This document shows, piece after piece, positions 48,601 to 61,763 of a DNA stretch of 64,000 nucleotides. Position 1 is the stretch's first letter. Each line of letters starts with the position of its first letter. The stretch lies in contig CM029131.1 of NCBI GenBank assembly GCA_016859345.1, positions 4,894,820 to 4,958,819 of the forward strand, in the 5' to 3' direction. The notes under the pieces were generated by a model. That model was not told the DNA's origin. It did no database searches and was given only the letters and a program-made list of their open reading frames with translations. The position numbers were made by a program, and so were the translations under genes. This DNA is from Istiophorus platypterus. Lineage: Eukaryota; Chordata; Actinopteri; Istiophoriformes; Istiophoridae.

Positions 48601-49500
48601 CTTAAACTCCAGTCCATTAAAGCCCACATTAGCAGTAAAAGGCAGCAGCAAATTGCTACCAAGTTAGCTCCCAAGATCTGCATATGGGTAAATCTAATAA
48701 CAGTAATTAAATTAAATTTCTCTTGGCCGCCTATTGGTGTGAATTTTTTCTGTGCTCTGTTGTTATCATTGTTTTCTGTGTAGTCAGTGGCGGTGATTGA
48801 TAAGCAGTTGTCATTTTCATCTGTCTTCCTGCCCACTCTCATCAGGTCTAATCACCATTTATTACTCAGAGGCTGAAAAATCACTGTAATAAATGTGTTG
48901 TTTACAAACACCACAACAGTGTCAGAATCTGCTATCTTTGTACAGTCATGTTTCTGAAAGCGACCAGCAGTGTTTTCATGAGACTGAAAGCCCATTTCAC
49001 ACACAACTTAGAAGAAATGTCTCTTAAGTTGCTTTCTCATCCTGATGTTCATTTTTTTTTCATTTTTACTCAAATAAAAGTCTGGATATTTAGTCTCTTC
49101 TTAGTCAATGGAAACCATTGACATTCTGGTCTAGTTTCAGTCATCTAAAGATTAGAGAACGCTGACAACAGTTTTGTCTTGTTTTAGTCAAGGTCATGAT
49201 TTAGAAATTTACTCAAACCTCAGCAAACTGCTTTCAAACAAGATTCCATCTAGAGAATTTTAGGTTAAGAGAATATTAAAATCAAAATAAGCCAGACAAT
49301 GACATAATTGTATAATTAAAAATGCAGCTTTGCAGACATGGTGGCTCTTCTAATGTTATTAATTTAGGCGATACTTCCAGGCATGAAATAAGATACAACA
49401 ATTAAGTCTGGAAAGAAACAACAACAGTGCAATCCAACCTCTCAAATATCAATCAATAATTGCTATGATCTTAACTTTATGTTTGGCAACAAAAACCCTG
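45651..49500. other. Noncoding DNA
   Basis: The only frame of note is 99 codons at 48079-48378. It has no ATG at its start, no recognisable domain and a chance-like length. Confidence 0.5.
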
Positions 49501-49610
49501 ACAATCTACGTTAAAAAAATAAAACAAAACTAAACAAAATAAACAAACAAAACCCACAAAAAAAACAACCCCCCCCCAAAAAAACAAAACAAAAAAATCC
49601 CAACACAATA
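49501..49610. repeat. A-rich tract with an internal C8 run
   Basis: About 110 bp of AAAC/AAAAC-type low-complexity sequence containing 'aacaacccccccccaaaa'. Confidence 0.8.
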
Positions 49611-49762
49611 GAAATTAACCCTGTATAAAAGCCCCGAAATAAAGCCGACCCTTATCCGACCCTGTTCAGTTTTGACAGGGCTGTACCAGACACGTTGACT
49701 TTATTTTGTAATTTTACAGGCCATTTTGCAGTGGTAGTGTTGTAATAAAGTGTGAAATAAAA

Positions 49763-49787
49763 AAGGAAAAAAAAAAAAAAAAAAAAG
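49763..49787 (+). repeat. Poly(A) run with AATAAA motifs upstream
   Basis: A run of about 20 A begins near 49768. AATAAA occurs about 25 bases before it ('gtaataaagtgtg') and again immediately before it ('gaaataaaaaagg'). This is the arrangement left by a retroposed transcript, but nothing upstream is recognisable as a gene or SINE. Confidence 0.4.
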
Positions 49788-51693
49788 GACAACAATGCAG
49801 AAAATCTCTCACTTCAAAGAAGTAAATGTTTTCAGGGCCTATAAATAAATATCGATTAAATGTTGAGAAGCTGATCGAGGTACACGAGGTTTTGTCTGGC
49901 TCGGACATTTCCCGAACAAGAAGCGAAAAATAAAATCATAAGTAAAGTACTGCTTGAAAGATAATAATCTGGAAAAATGAGGGGTGAAATGGGAGATGGT
50001 AATGATATTAACCGGAGGGTGTCGATACCTATTCCAAAACCTCAACATCTGCTATTAGAAAGCCGAAACAGTGGGTGAACTTTACACAGTGGGATTAAGT
50101 GGGAGAGGAAAATTATTCACAGTGAGCCAGAGGGCAGCATGTTTATGCACAGCGCCGAAATGCCTGACTCAAGAGGAGGAGCTGCCTCTTCAGGTAAAAT
50201 GTATTCACCAAGAGAAAGAGCTCACGAGCTTAAGCACTAAAAGCCGCAGTCTTCACGAATTATATTGTATTATGCCGGGCAAAGCGGTCCCTCGCCGCTT
50301 TTGAAGACACAGTTTGTGTATTTCTTATTTTTTTCTTCTGCTTTCTTGGCGTCGCTCGCACATGTCTAGGATTCTAAAAGTCTACTTTACTCGCTCCCTA
50401 CCGTCCTTCTCCATTCAAATAATGGGTAGTCACGAATCTATTGTGTTGTCACGAGGATAAAATTGCGTGACTGCTGCAGAAAGTCAAGGTTTGTCAGTCA
50501 GTATGTGCTTTGTGGGTTTTGCATCGCTCTCCTTTTATTAGATATGAAGGGGGAAGGGTCGGGAGGTCCGTGTTTGTGTGTGTGTGCAAAAGGCTGAACT
50601 TGGAATTCATTTGCTGCCATATTCACCACCGACACACAGACACACACATACGGTGGCGACACCAATATATATTAATTACATAATATATTAAAAAGATAAG
50701 AAAACTGTCCGCGATCCTTGGTGAGACCAGGTTGGCTATTTGCGCTCCAAGCATTCTTTGGTCTCTGCATCAGAGATCTGAGCACTTTTGCATAGATGGC
50801 TGCTGAGGCTGCACTTCCTGTGATGAGCGGGCAGGAGGTGAGGTTTTTATTTTTTTTCTTTCTTTCTTTTATGATTTTTTTGTTGTTTTTTTTTATCTTT
50901 CTTTCCTCTCCTTTTAAACTTGCCTTCACCCTGCACCCCGGAGGTGAAGTGGTTATTAGCTGGGAAGTGCCAGGAGTTCAGAACTGCTGCCAGCCAGAGT
51001 CTATAGAATAAAAGCCGGGAGTACAATTTTTTTTTCCGGCTCCGAAAATGAACATCTGACACTTAATCTAAAAAGAAGATAAGGCCAGAGCAGAGTCGTT
51101 GGAGATGGATTGCATCAGCAGCGAGGCCCAGATGTAAGATAGGAATGAAGCAGTGCTTAATTATCCTTAACTTAAAGATCTACAGATATTCCACTTAGGT
51201 TTTAGACAGGATAGGAAATTCCATGAAAGATCGTATTATCAAAAACCATAAGGACATTTATAAGAAAGTGGTTAGAAGATACTGGTATACCCTATCCTTT
51301 ATTTCTGTGTCACTGTAACGAATGGAAAAAGCCCAGGCTCAGAGGGGCTCAGTGTGTTTACAGCTCAGGATCAAAAGCCTTATTTGACTTTGAAACTATA
51401 TCGCAGCGGCCAGATCATCTCTTTGTCACCTGAATGCCAAAGAAATCATATAAGTGTCTATTTTTGGGGAAAGTGGAATTGAGTGATGGGGCTGTTTGGG
51501 CTGCTATTGAAACGGGGCAACTGAAATACAATAGGATGAACGGCTTAGGTGGAGGGCAGCATTGCAGAATTACCTGTGGTATTATATAGCTCATAGTAGG
51601 TAATGGCTACTCTGACTGTAATGGCTCAGATGGTTGATAGGGTAACAGTAAAAATGACCAGCACTTGATACTGTGCATCACAGACTGTCATCA

Positions 51694-51695
<2 letters not shown>
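49788..51695. other. Noncoding DNA
   Basis: Contains short exon-like pieces too weak to call, for example MAAEAALPVMSGQE followed by GTGAGG at 50796-50837, and on the other strand a pyrimidine tract ending CAG at the same place. No gene recognised. Confidence 0.45.

Positions 51696-51727
<32 letters not shown>
51696..51727. repeat. (GT)16 microsatellite
   Basis: Pure GT run of about 16 units. Confidence 0.95.
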
Positions 51728-51729
<2 letters not shown>

Positions 51730-52449
51730 CTCCATGCAGTCATAATTCCCAAATATTTTCAATAAAGTATCCTCAACTATTGACTCTTAATGTACTTACT
51801 ATGTAAACTGATATGATAATGCACATGTAGTGTCCTAATACCTAATAATATGATAGATTTTGCTGTACTGCATCTTACCTAAAAATAAGCTCTTCCTATA
51901 TCTGTGACTGATCAATTGCTGTGTCTTTTTTTCGGAAAATATAATTACTCATTGTCTGAAAAACTTGCAGAAGGATCCAACTGTTGTTTCTGCTTTACAA
52001 GTGTGCACATTCCATGTCTAGCATTATAAATTATTTACATTAATGCAGAAAATAACATGTTTCTATTGAATTTGTGCTCTTCAAAAGGATGATCGAAATT
52101 TTTCACCCTAAAGGTACAACCTCCCCTATCAGAGGGTTGGGTACTTGCCAGTGAGTAGAATAAGAGGTGGAATCCAGGCCAAAAATATAAGGTTCGAATC
52201 ACTTTCTTCTGATTTTCAAGCTTATTTCTGTAATGGAAAGAAATCATTGTTTTGAAAACTAATTTCAACAGCTAGCTGTGAGAGAAGTAGTTTGAAGAAG
52301 AAGTTACAGTTTATAGAAATAATTTCCCCCCTCTCAGCAGTTAATTCATATCTTCACAGAAAACTCTTAGTGTTTACATTTTGCTCCAATTTTAGCCGAC
52401 ATTTAATCACTGCAGGCAAACTCTTAGCAACCTGTTCATACTAAATCAG
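51728..52449. other. Noncoding DNA
   Basis: No gene or repeat recognised. Confidence 0.5.
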
Positions 52450-52571
52450 CTGTCGCTGCTCCTGCCTGGTTCCGGGCCCAGCAAATGCAACTTGAAGCTC
52501 AGCAGCCCCGTCTCCCCAACCCCCATATCCCCCTACCAATAAAGGAGCCCCGCTCCCGTCTGAAGGAGGAG
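52450..52571 (+). CDS. Candidate exon, Gln/Pro-rich, strand uncertain
   Basis: On the plus strand this GC-richer 122-nt segment is open in one frame, encodes WFRAQQMQLEAQQPRLPNPH followed by a Pro-rich and then basic/acidic end (KEPRSRLKEE), and ends at a good donor (GAG|GTGAGC). The acceptor at 52449 is weak and lacks a clear pyrimidine tract. On the opposite strand the same border reads as a strong acceptor (tgctgctcacctcctccttcag), leading into a Gly/Ala-rich open frame. Only one of the two readings can be right, and possibly neither is. No family recognised. Confidence 0.25.
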
Positions 52572-54819
52572 GTGAGCAGCATTGTGTTGGATGACATGTC
52601 GGTTGGCATAATTGCAGGGGGTCTGTGGGAATATCTTTTTCATTATAATGATAAAAAAATGATTGAATCATTTTCAATTATACAAATTCAAACACTGTAA
52701 TTATTTTTTCACATAATGATCATTATATTTAATAAAAACAGGCACTGTGTTGGATGCTTGCTGATTTAAAGCACTGAGTCACGTAGTCTATACTGAATAA
52801 TTTCTTTAAGTCATATGGCCGTTTTATATATCTACATGGCTTTGATGCAGATTGAAATATGCTTTCTTATAGTTTCTTAGAGAGGGTAGCAGTTCTTTCA
52901 TCAGTAAATATTAAATCCCATTGTACTGAGGTGGTGGTTGGTGCTGTGGAGCCCAATGTGATATCTTCTCCTGGGGCCCAAAATCCCAGGCAACCCCACC
53001 CCGAAGATATGGCTTGATAAAAACATTTAGGGGGAGAAAAAATAAAAGTACAATTTCTAATTTGTGATCATTTTAAATAAGATGTTGCTGACTGTTTTGC
53101 TCCGTTACAGTTATCCTCCAGGAGTTCATTGAACATTAAAGACACACAGCAGGTTTCAATCATGCATGTTTTTCTCCAGACTACAAGAGGATGGGTCTAC
53201 AGAGATGTTCAACTTTCAAACAGTGCATGCGGAGAAGGCTCCTAATAACGTATGCTGATCATGTCTCTGTACAAACTTAATTTAATGACTTGACTGAATT
53301 TGCAGCAGATCTATCCGCTTGCACCCCTTTTTATGGCTAAATTTGGCACTCAAAGCACTTGGTTAAGGTCAGGGACAGATTGTGGACTGCTTTAATATAG
53401 AAAAAGCTCACAGTGGCTTGAAGCACCACCCTCCAAACTACAATTTTTACAAAATACTATACAAAAACATTAAAAAAAAAAAAAGGTTGCCTGTGATCCT
53501 ACTATAAGTAGCAATTACATTTCCTTCCACAATGCATAAATGATATATTGCCCTTCGAATCCCCATTGAAAACTATGAGCCTCCAGTATTTACTCCGCTT
53601 TTTTCTACGTCTTAAAATGCATTAACAGTTAATTTGTTGCAGCTGCAACACAAAACACCGCGCATGCCGTTTTCTGAGCCTGTGTGGCATTTCAAAGCCA
53701 GTCTAATAATCTAACAGCGGTGGAGGGACCTCAGTCTTCACACTGCGAGGCATCTGAGCCGCAGTAAAACTGTGTCCGGGGAATAATGTGACCTTCAAGC
53801 GAAGTGACGCAGAAGGTGATGGCAGCTCCTTGAAGCCGGTACGAGAGCCATTTCTCCACTGACTCTTTGACTAAGCCCCATTAAGCACTCGCACACTTTC
53901 ACACACATAAGCAAGTACATGCACACACTTATATCACTTCACTCCTGCTTGAGCATTTAGAGTCACCCCCCCCCAATTCCTTCTTTGCCTCCTTCTCCGT
54001 CTCCTCACATTTTTTCACAGTTAACACCCATCCTTTTCCCCTCGTGCCCTTCCACGGCTTGAGTTCAGCTCATTTATGTCCCCTGTGATGAATGTGTCAC
54101 ACCGGCAACACTTAAGCGGAAACGCACATCAACACACACATACAAAGATGCATAAACACATCCACCTACACACAACGCGTGCACACTCCATTCCCCATGT
54201 CAGCTAGCCACAGTGTGATCTGATAAATGGTTTTTGGTGCGGGTGTTTTTTTCATTAATACACCCTCACAAACCTACCCTCCTAGTACCCTACAGCTATC
54301 CGGCATATTACAAAGCAAACAGACAGAAGCAGAAAAGAAAGAGTGAAGTTAAAAGAAAGACTGGAATGGAAGGAAGAAGTATTTTTCCTTTTGAGAGCCT
54401 CAGGTGTTTCTGTATACCAAACTATTATTTTGGATAATTTTTTCCTTTTACCTCAAAGTCAACAGTTTTATGTTTTTTCATTGGGTATATTGATTTCCCA
54501 GTAGGGAATATCTGTATTGAGCAATGTGTCACTTAAAATGATGCATGGAGGGATCATAGGTCCCTAGTTTGCCATATCACACCGCTATCCATTTGTTTTG
54601 TTCCTCTTGCAAATATAAGTATTGGCATTTGGAATGAAACAGACTCCGTAATGTGTCAGCTGTTCTTTAGTGTTCATCACTTTGTTGTTCATCGCCACAG
54701 TTCGGAGAAGATGTCGCACCAGCAAAGAGCAGGGATTAGGGAATTAAGTGTTTCATTATCAGCCTTAAATAGGTGGGAGGAAACATAATATCAGACACAG
54801 CATGAAGGAGCCAGGACAA
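52572..54819. other. Noncoding DNA
   Basis: A C-run lies at 53967-53974. Short CA-rich stretches occur at 53890-54180. No gene recognised. Confidence 0.5.
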
Positions 54820-54945
54820 TAGAACCGGCATTCTGGTTCTATGGTTAGGATTCATCCTAATTGAGGATGACATTGTTGATCGGGTTAGGGTTAGATCGCC
54901 CGCCACCGCCTCTGCGCCACCGTGAGGTTGACAATTGTGCTTTCG
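54820..54945. repeat. Possible rearranged fragment of repeat A
   Basis: 'ggttaggattcatcct' is the reverse complement of the family's 'aggatgaatcctaa' core, whereas 'gcgccaccgtgaggttgac' just downstream reads in the forward sense of the same family. Two pieces in opposite orientation would imply a rearrangement. Both matches are short. Confidence 0.3.
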
Positions 54946-55602
54946 CATGAAATAGCTCAACAACAGTTAGAGGGGCTGTCTTTAACACCGCTCTAAAGCC
55001 CATACCTGCTTAAGGATGAACTGCAACACGGCAGCAGCATCATCAGGGAAAATCCTCTGAACTGATCAAATTCTTTCAGCCTATGCTGTGGTTTGTGTTT
55101 AGTGTTAATTAGAATAAGTTAAACATCAGCTGCTGCACATCAGCCTGTGTTTTGTTTGTTTCCGTTTAATGCTAATGTAGGTTTTCTTTAAAGACTCGGA
55201 AATGCAATTAGAGTGCTGAATGCATAGTCTATCTTAATTCAGCCCTTGTAACCGTATTTATTTTATTTCTATTTTTACGGTTTATATACGTTAAATTATG
55301 TTGTTTGTTGATCCTGTGTTCCTGCTGTTTGTTGACATCTTTGCCCTGTGTTTTAAATTGTCTTTTATTGTTTTCAACATTATCTCGTGATGCCAATTTG
55401 GCTGCAAAAGTCCCCAAATAATTAGTAATCTGATATTACAAGAATTAATTCATGACCATGGCATTTATGGTCTTGTAATGTCACAACCACTTAAGCAGGC
55501 CATCTGCAGTATTGGTTACAGGCAAGAGGGATGCTAAGCAAGAGAAAAAAAAAAAAAAGAATGTTGATTCCATTCATTAAGTTTTAAAACCACCAGTAAG
55601 AA
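54946..55602. other. Noncoding AT-rich DNA
   Basis: No gene recognised. A14 run near 55545. Confidence 0.5.
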
Positions 55603-56043
55603 ATGTTCTACCTCGACAGCAGTTCTGCCGCTCATGTTTGTATCACTAACACTTCAGTCTGTTGCATGATGTACTTAGAAATCCAAGGGTGTCCTTTGAT
55701 GAGAATCAGTGTTGCCTTGGATCCGGGGACAACCAGTTGACTTGTTATGCATTTCTGCCCCACAAGGAATTTTGCAACAGTGGTTGTAGTTGACATGTCC
55801 CACTGGGCGCAAGCACCCGAGGCCAACCCAGGACTTTTCAGGGATTACAATGTCTTTCAGCTGTCCCGAGGACAACAGGAACTCCCCCAGGAGGAACCGG
55901 GAAAGGGGACATGTGGCCTGCTCTTTAAACCAGCTGCCACAGTGACCCTCCCAAAAGGAGTGTGTAAAGAATGGCTGGCGGACCAGAGGTTGTCAGCCCT
56001 GCTCAGGAAAGGGGAAATAACCATAGCTCCCACTATGATGTAA
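55603..56043 (+). pseudogene. Unrecognised 147-codon frame with one internal TGA
   Basis: From ATG at 55603 to TAA at 56041 the frame is open except for a single TGA at 55738-55740. The second part (ATG at 55747, 98 codons) is GC-richer than its surroundings and reads like protein: FATVVVVDMSHWAQ, then a Gln/Glu/Pro-rich segment, then LFKPAATVTLPKGVCKEWLA and a basic end. The opposite strand is also open over much of the same stretch, which often happens over real or decayed coding sequence but also over GC-richer chance frames. There are no obvious splice borders. I know no matching family. It could be a degraded retrocopy, a piece of a transposon, or chance. Confidence 0.3.
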
Positions 56044-57734
56044 GAAAGGAAAATGTTAATGGATTTTCTTTGGAAAGAGATTAATAAATAATTTTACTAA
56101 ATAATTTAGATTTTATGTTATGAAGAGTTTTTTTTTTTCCCCTAAAGTTTAGAGACAATGAATCTTGCTCTAAAATAAAAGGTTTAATTTCAAAAAGAGC
56201 TTCGGGGGCCTTTGGTGTTGCTTTTTTCACCGTGCTCCCAACCTTCAAGCACTTTCTCCTTCATCTACGGCGTCTGAAATCCGCCAACCTTAAGTGTAGC
56301 TGCTGCAGTTGCCGAGTCTTTTGTTTTTAGCAAGCTGCTTCTCTGAGCTCGAAATGAGAGACGTGGTATAAAACCAAGACATTGGGTGATCTTAAGCTTT
56401 TAAGCTGTCGCCCATCAATCCCCAAGTGCTTTTTGGATGATTGATGCAGTATTTAGAGAATATACCTTTTATCTAAAATAGGAGACAATGTGAGGAAAGA
56501 TGACTGTGATTACAGATGCCATTCCTTCAAAGAAGCTTTCTCCTCATTTCAGACATTTGTCTCATTTTCAGTCAGAAGTTATGGCTTCAAGAAATGGTCT
56601 GCTCATTAGGTGATTTAAAAATGGCTGCTTTTATAGCTCCAGTGTTCTTGGTTTAACACGCAAGCCTTCAGGGTTGTGAAAAGTGGACCGCACAAAAGAG
56701 CCAGTTAGTTTCTTCAAGCCAAGAGCTGCATCTGGACCAAAGACACATTACTTTACTATAGAGGTGCTTATGTAGTGTCCATTCGTGTGATTCGGAAGGT
56801 AACGGTGGGGAGGATCCACATGTTTATGACCTGCAAGTGTGTACATCACCGCAGTCATTACTGGGGATTCCAGGTGTCATAAAGACAAAACGAAATAGAA
56901 TAAACAACACAAGGAGTGTGTGAGCTGCCAGTGGCTGAGCTGGTGTCGTAATAATATGAATGAAGAATGACATCAACTGCAGCAGGTGTCACTGCAAACT
57001 AACTAGATTCCCCTTTTTTAAGTAGAGGTTAGTTAACCGACCCTGCTACCTGTAACTTTTCAAGTGGAATAAAAGCTTATAATCAAAATCTGATCAGCGG
57101 AAAAAAGAAAAAAAAAAATGAGGTGCATCGACATTCGTCAGCTTTAAAGTATTACATTATCCTGTAGCGCACTGTGGAAGTCAACAGCACGTCCACAGTC
57201 CTCTTGGGCTTTTTAGATTTTAGTATCAGAAATAAATCACTAAGTTCGGGATCCAATAATAACCTTGAGCCAGCGTTAAAGCTTGTGGTAACACATCACT
57301 TATGACTGACAGAGCTCTTGGCTGGATGCTACTGTTACATAACCTCTGATTGGCAGAGCTCAGTGCCACCAATACCTAAAACCTGACCAGTCTGGCGAGA
57401 GTTGGCCACAGAAGAAAGGCTGCAAAAGCTAATAAATGGAGAGAAAAAAATGGCTTCAGGCTATGGTGAAGGATTTAAAGAAACAGGTTTCTTATCTGTC
57501 AATGACTTTGATCAATTTCTATATTTTAAGCATCTAATTCCTATTCCTCAAATGGGTTTTATTAAAGGTAACAACAAGTGGGAATAATTTGTGGAGGGAG
57601 ATTCATTAGAGCTCCTTAGCAGTACTACAGACCTGCTCTGCTGTTGAATAAGCTACTCTGCTGGAACAATAGGGGGGGTGGAGAGGCTCAAGGACATTTG
57701 TCTTCCTGTTGCAAGACAGAGTGCTTTATATTAA
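56044..57734. other. Noncoding DNA
   Basis: No gene or repeat recognised. Confidence 0.5.
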
Positions 57735-57750
57735 TTTTTTTTTTTTTTTT
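57735..57750. repeat. Poly(T) run
   Basis: Sixteen T, with no recognisable element on either side. Confidence 0.85.
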
Positions 57751-60290
57751 CAATACAGATTTCCTAAACTGGCGAACATATTCAAAGCAGCTACCTTCCG
57801 GTGTCAAGCAGCCTTATCACAGCTGCAGAGAATGGGACCATTGTGCATCAACCATGACAAATGAACTACACGCTAAAACATTATCGGCACTTTGTCAGAG
57901 GACTGAATGACTATGGTCTATCAACATTCTCTCTGTAGCCCCGAATGAGAATGTCACAGTGTTCATTATGTTGAATAAAACTTTTCAAAAATCACAAAAG
58001 AAGGCTCACGGGAATGTTATCAAAACGGCTTCAGGTAAAAGTTATTTTTCTTTCTTCTTCTTTGAAGAGCTATTACTTGTGTGTTAATTGTGTTCTCCTT
58101 ATATATGATACAGAATTCAGATGCACACCGGGGCTGTAACTTTTTTAAAGGAACGAGTTAACGAGAACCCACATAGTCTCATCCTCAGCTACGCTGCAGA
58201 ACCGACAGTATTCAATGAGAGACGCTCAACAGACCTTTGCCGTCTTCAAGGCCTCAGCTACTGTTTGGTAGCCTTGCTAGCTGTCAGATTGTACTGTAAG
58301 ACAGCGATCAGTGAGGAAGTGCATAACGCAACACTTAGTGAAACTCTCTACGGCAAAGTGAAAAACATTAGCTTGGCTTTCATCAAAATGTATAGCAAAT
58401 TTCAACCTAATTTCAAGATAATTGGAAAAATAAAAGGCTTTTAATGAAACGCAATACAACTTTTCCCCCTTCCGCCAAGTATGAGGACTTTGACGGGGAC
58501 AGCGCTAATAAGGACACTAAATGCAAAAACTAAGTACGGATTTTTTGAGAGACGACACTTTAAAAAAACTTCACTCAACCCACCATTAACTGCAGTTGCT
58601 CAAATTATTGTAATCGCAGGAAGTGTTAAAATTTTGTCTGTCACCAGAGGGCTATTTTCCTTTCGACATGAATCGGAAATAAAAAACAAAAATATATTTT
58701 AAATGAATGGTAATCCATTAAATTTGACCTTTAATTAACCAAACTGGCCTCTTGGCTTACAGTTCCCTTTCCTCCAATAGCAGCACAATCCTGTAACTGA
58801 ACCACAATTTACAGAAGAAAAAAAAAATAATAATAATACAATGTCTCAGCAGAGAGACACTAGCACTTGCTAATTTCAGCCCATAAAATAACATATTATT
58901 ATGCTTTAAATCTATGTGATGCAAATATAAAATGTGGAGGACTGCACTGCTTTTAGTGTGAGAACTAGGGCAACTATGGTGGTGTGCTATATTTAGGGAA
59001 TTATAAGAAGATTCTTTTGGGAATAAAAAGACTGCATCTTATTTACATCTGACATTTGTCTCCATACTGATGAATACACAAGTGTATTTAATGGATGCAC
59101 ACCAAAATAATCATGCACAGAGTCACTTCCTCTTTTCACAACCCCACAACTGAAACCGAGCCCCATTTTATAGGGGGATGAAAATGTGATACAGTTGTCT
59201 TTGAATTCTACTTTGTTCCCCCTTTCAACCAAATAAATGCAACTTATTCTCCAGCAAAACAACCTGAGGGAGAAATGAACCAGCAGGATTCCTAGTTAAT
59301 CTGTTTAAAACAAGAGATATACACAAAGCATCAGTCTGAAGTGATTGTGCTACATGGCTGGAGAGAGCTGCCGGCAACTGTTCAATAAAACATTCCTGGA
59401 TTCCCCTTGTGGAATCCTAAATACAGCCGACACCATGGGCCGAAGACGGAGGATTAAGACCAAGAAAAGTAATCCACCTCTGAAACAAGCTTTAAAAAAA
59501 AAAATATCTTCGCCTCAGCCGCAAACACAGAACAGACAGCAGTGCATGGGGTAAGGCACTTACTGAGACGGCTGTGTTTGCATTTCTGCTTTTTAATATG
59601 TTTCAGTGTCGAAGATCTCACATGATATCGCATGAAAAAAAGACATGCGGCACATCACACAGAGCCATAAAGTGTTAGGGAATGCGCACGGTGGATGGAT
59701 ACTACTTCAGTCTCGAATACCAAATTAATTTTTAGCCAAATTCTGAAATTTGGTCCAAAAATCAATATAATATTTGGCATAAGCACATCAGGCCTCAGTA
59801 TTTAATGCTTTAATTCTTACATTGTTATTGCTTTTGTCAATAATAATCATATCATGAAGCCTAAGAGCCATTACTGCATCTCCTACCATCAGTGATTTCC
59901 CTCTTTGCATTGATCCAACTAAGTCAATGCACCACATTCCAAAGGATGCAGCATATTCATACAAAGTTGTTTATTATGTTTTTATTGATTATTTCTGGTT
60001 ATCTAGACCGGCCTGTTGGCTATTATATGTTGTTATGTGAAATATATACAGTGTATCTGCTAAAAATATCACATACCTGTTGATATTGTATATTATAGTG
60101 CAATTTCTGGCTTGGCACAAAAGGTGTGAATGGGAAATTAATATGCCTACGCTGTGCTTAACAACATCAGCCACACATTTCAATGCATTTTTGTTGTGTG
60201 AATGTACTTTAATACTGCGAATACAGCATCCACGTCCAAGGGGCAAGGATTAGCGTGATCACCCAACACTTATCTACACACAGCCTGGGT
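57751..60290. other. Noncoding DNA
   Basis: A 107-codon frame at 58121-58444 starts with ATG but matches nothing known and is of chance length. No repeat recognised. Confidence 0.5.
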
Positions 60291-60334
60291 GGTAAAGAAT
60301 TGCCTCCAGCTGGTTTTATTTTTCATGAACGAGC

Positions 60335-60410
60335 CAGTAGCCGGGCGAGAGGAGGAGCCTGCGCTGCTGAATGGGATGCGACTCGGCTCAGACAGGATTT
60401 GGTCTGCCTC
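60335..60410. other. Small CpG-containing GC-richer patch
   Basis: Contains several CpGs (for example 'gtagccgggcgagagg' and 'gatgcgactcggctc') in an otherwise AT-rich stretch. Could be a regulatory or conserved noncoding patch; no motif is diagnostic. Confidence 0.25.
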
Positions 60411-61729
60411 ATTCACAGACTTGACCTTTTTCTTTCTCTTTTTTTTTTTTTTTCTTTAAACATTCCACCTGTCACACGGATCACGACTGTCCCACCCACA
60501 CGCGTTTCTATCTCATTTGTCTGATGGCTGTTTCCATACCAACAGAGAACACGGGGACTTAAAATCCGTACCATATTTTGCCACAAATGTATTTCCTACT
60601 TGTGGCATGGACAGACTAAGGTTTTCACACCTGTAATCCAGTTCATTTGGGCCAAGTAAAAAAATTACAAATTCAGCGTGCACCAACCCTCGAACTGCAT
60701 AATCATTCTGAGAATGTTTTTTTTTACTATGTAGTGTGTGCACACTAGACAGTGACAAAATGAGTAAACACAAAGCAGACAGGGTACATACTGAATATGC
60801 TCAGTTTTTGATTGCGCTGTTGATGCACAGCTTTCTCCCATAATGCAAAGCACTAAGTAAACAGAGTGACTGCTGAAAGCTTAAAAAAATAAATAAATGA
60901 AACAGAGTGTGGGTGGTGGTGAGACGGCTCCAGAAAGGTTGTGGAAAAATGACAATAATAACTAGAAAATAAACCAAAAAATAAAAAATGAAAGCTTTTA
61001 AACCTTTTCATGTGTATTTGTGATGTTAATTAGTGGTGGCAGTCTGACTGACAACTAATCTCGCACATGCTGTATAATTTTCAAATAGGATACAATGCTA
61101 AAATGTGTTTTTTTTTTGGTATACTAACTGCTAAAACAGTTGAATATGACCATTGTATGATGACTGATAGGTAGTATATAATTAGTATGATGTATTGATT
61201 TTGGAGAGAGCTATTGTTTTCATACCGTTTTCTCTGTTTTCTTTGTTTTACTCCATGTTGTGTTCACACTAGCTCCGCACAAATACAACAAGAGCTGCAA
61301 ACGGGGAGCTGTTCGAACCAGCAGGTAATTTATTGATTTGACAGTTTTGGCGAATGACAGCAAATCACGCTGCGCTTTACTGCATCCTACCAGTAAATTT
61401 CAATCAGCCAAATCACATGACATGGACTGTTATTTTAATGCACGATACAGTTATGCACAGTGCTGATGTTCAGCATGTAGGCTCTGACCTTGTCACTTGT
61501 CATAAGGAAACACCAAGCTAATTGGAGCAGGGAGTGTGGGGAGACCATTATATACTATACGTTGGTTTATGCTTGTTGCTGGATTTTAGCGACCTATCAA
61601 TTGGGAACTGTCAAATCACGTGGAGTTTTCTACAATCCCAACATGATCCTCGTACCCACATGATGATGTGCATGGTGTGCGTTACCGTGCTTACTAATTG
61701 ATCTTGTATTTTAAAAAGAGACAAATAAA

Positions 61730-61763
<34 letters not shown>

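Noticed and set aside
50796..50837. Possible first coding exon MAAEAALPVMSGQE followed by GTGAGG
   Set aside because: Only 14 codons, with a poor start context, and the opposite strand gives an equally good acceptor at the same place; too ambiguous to call.
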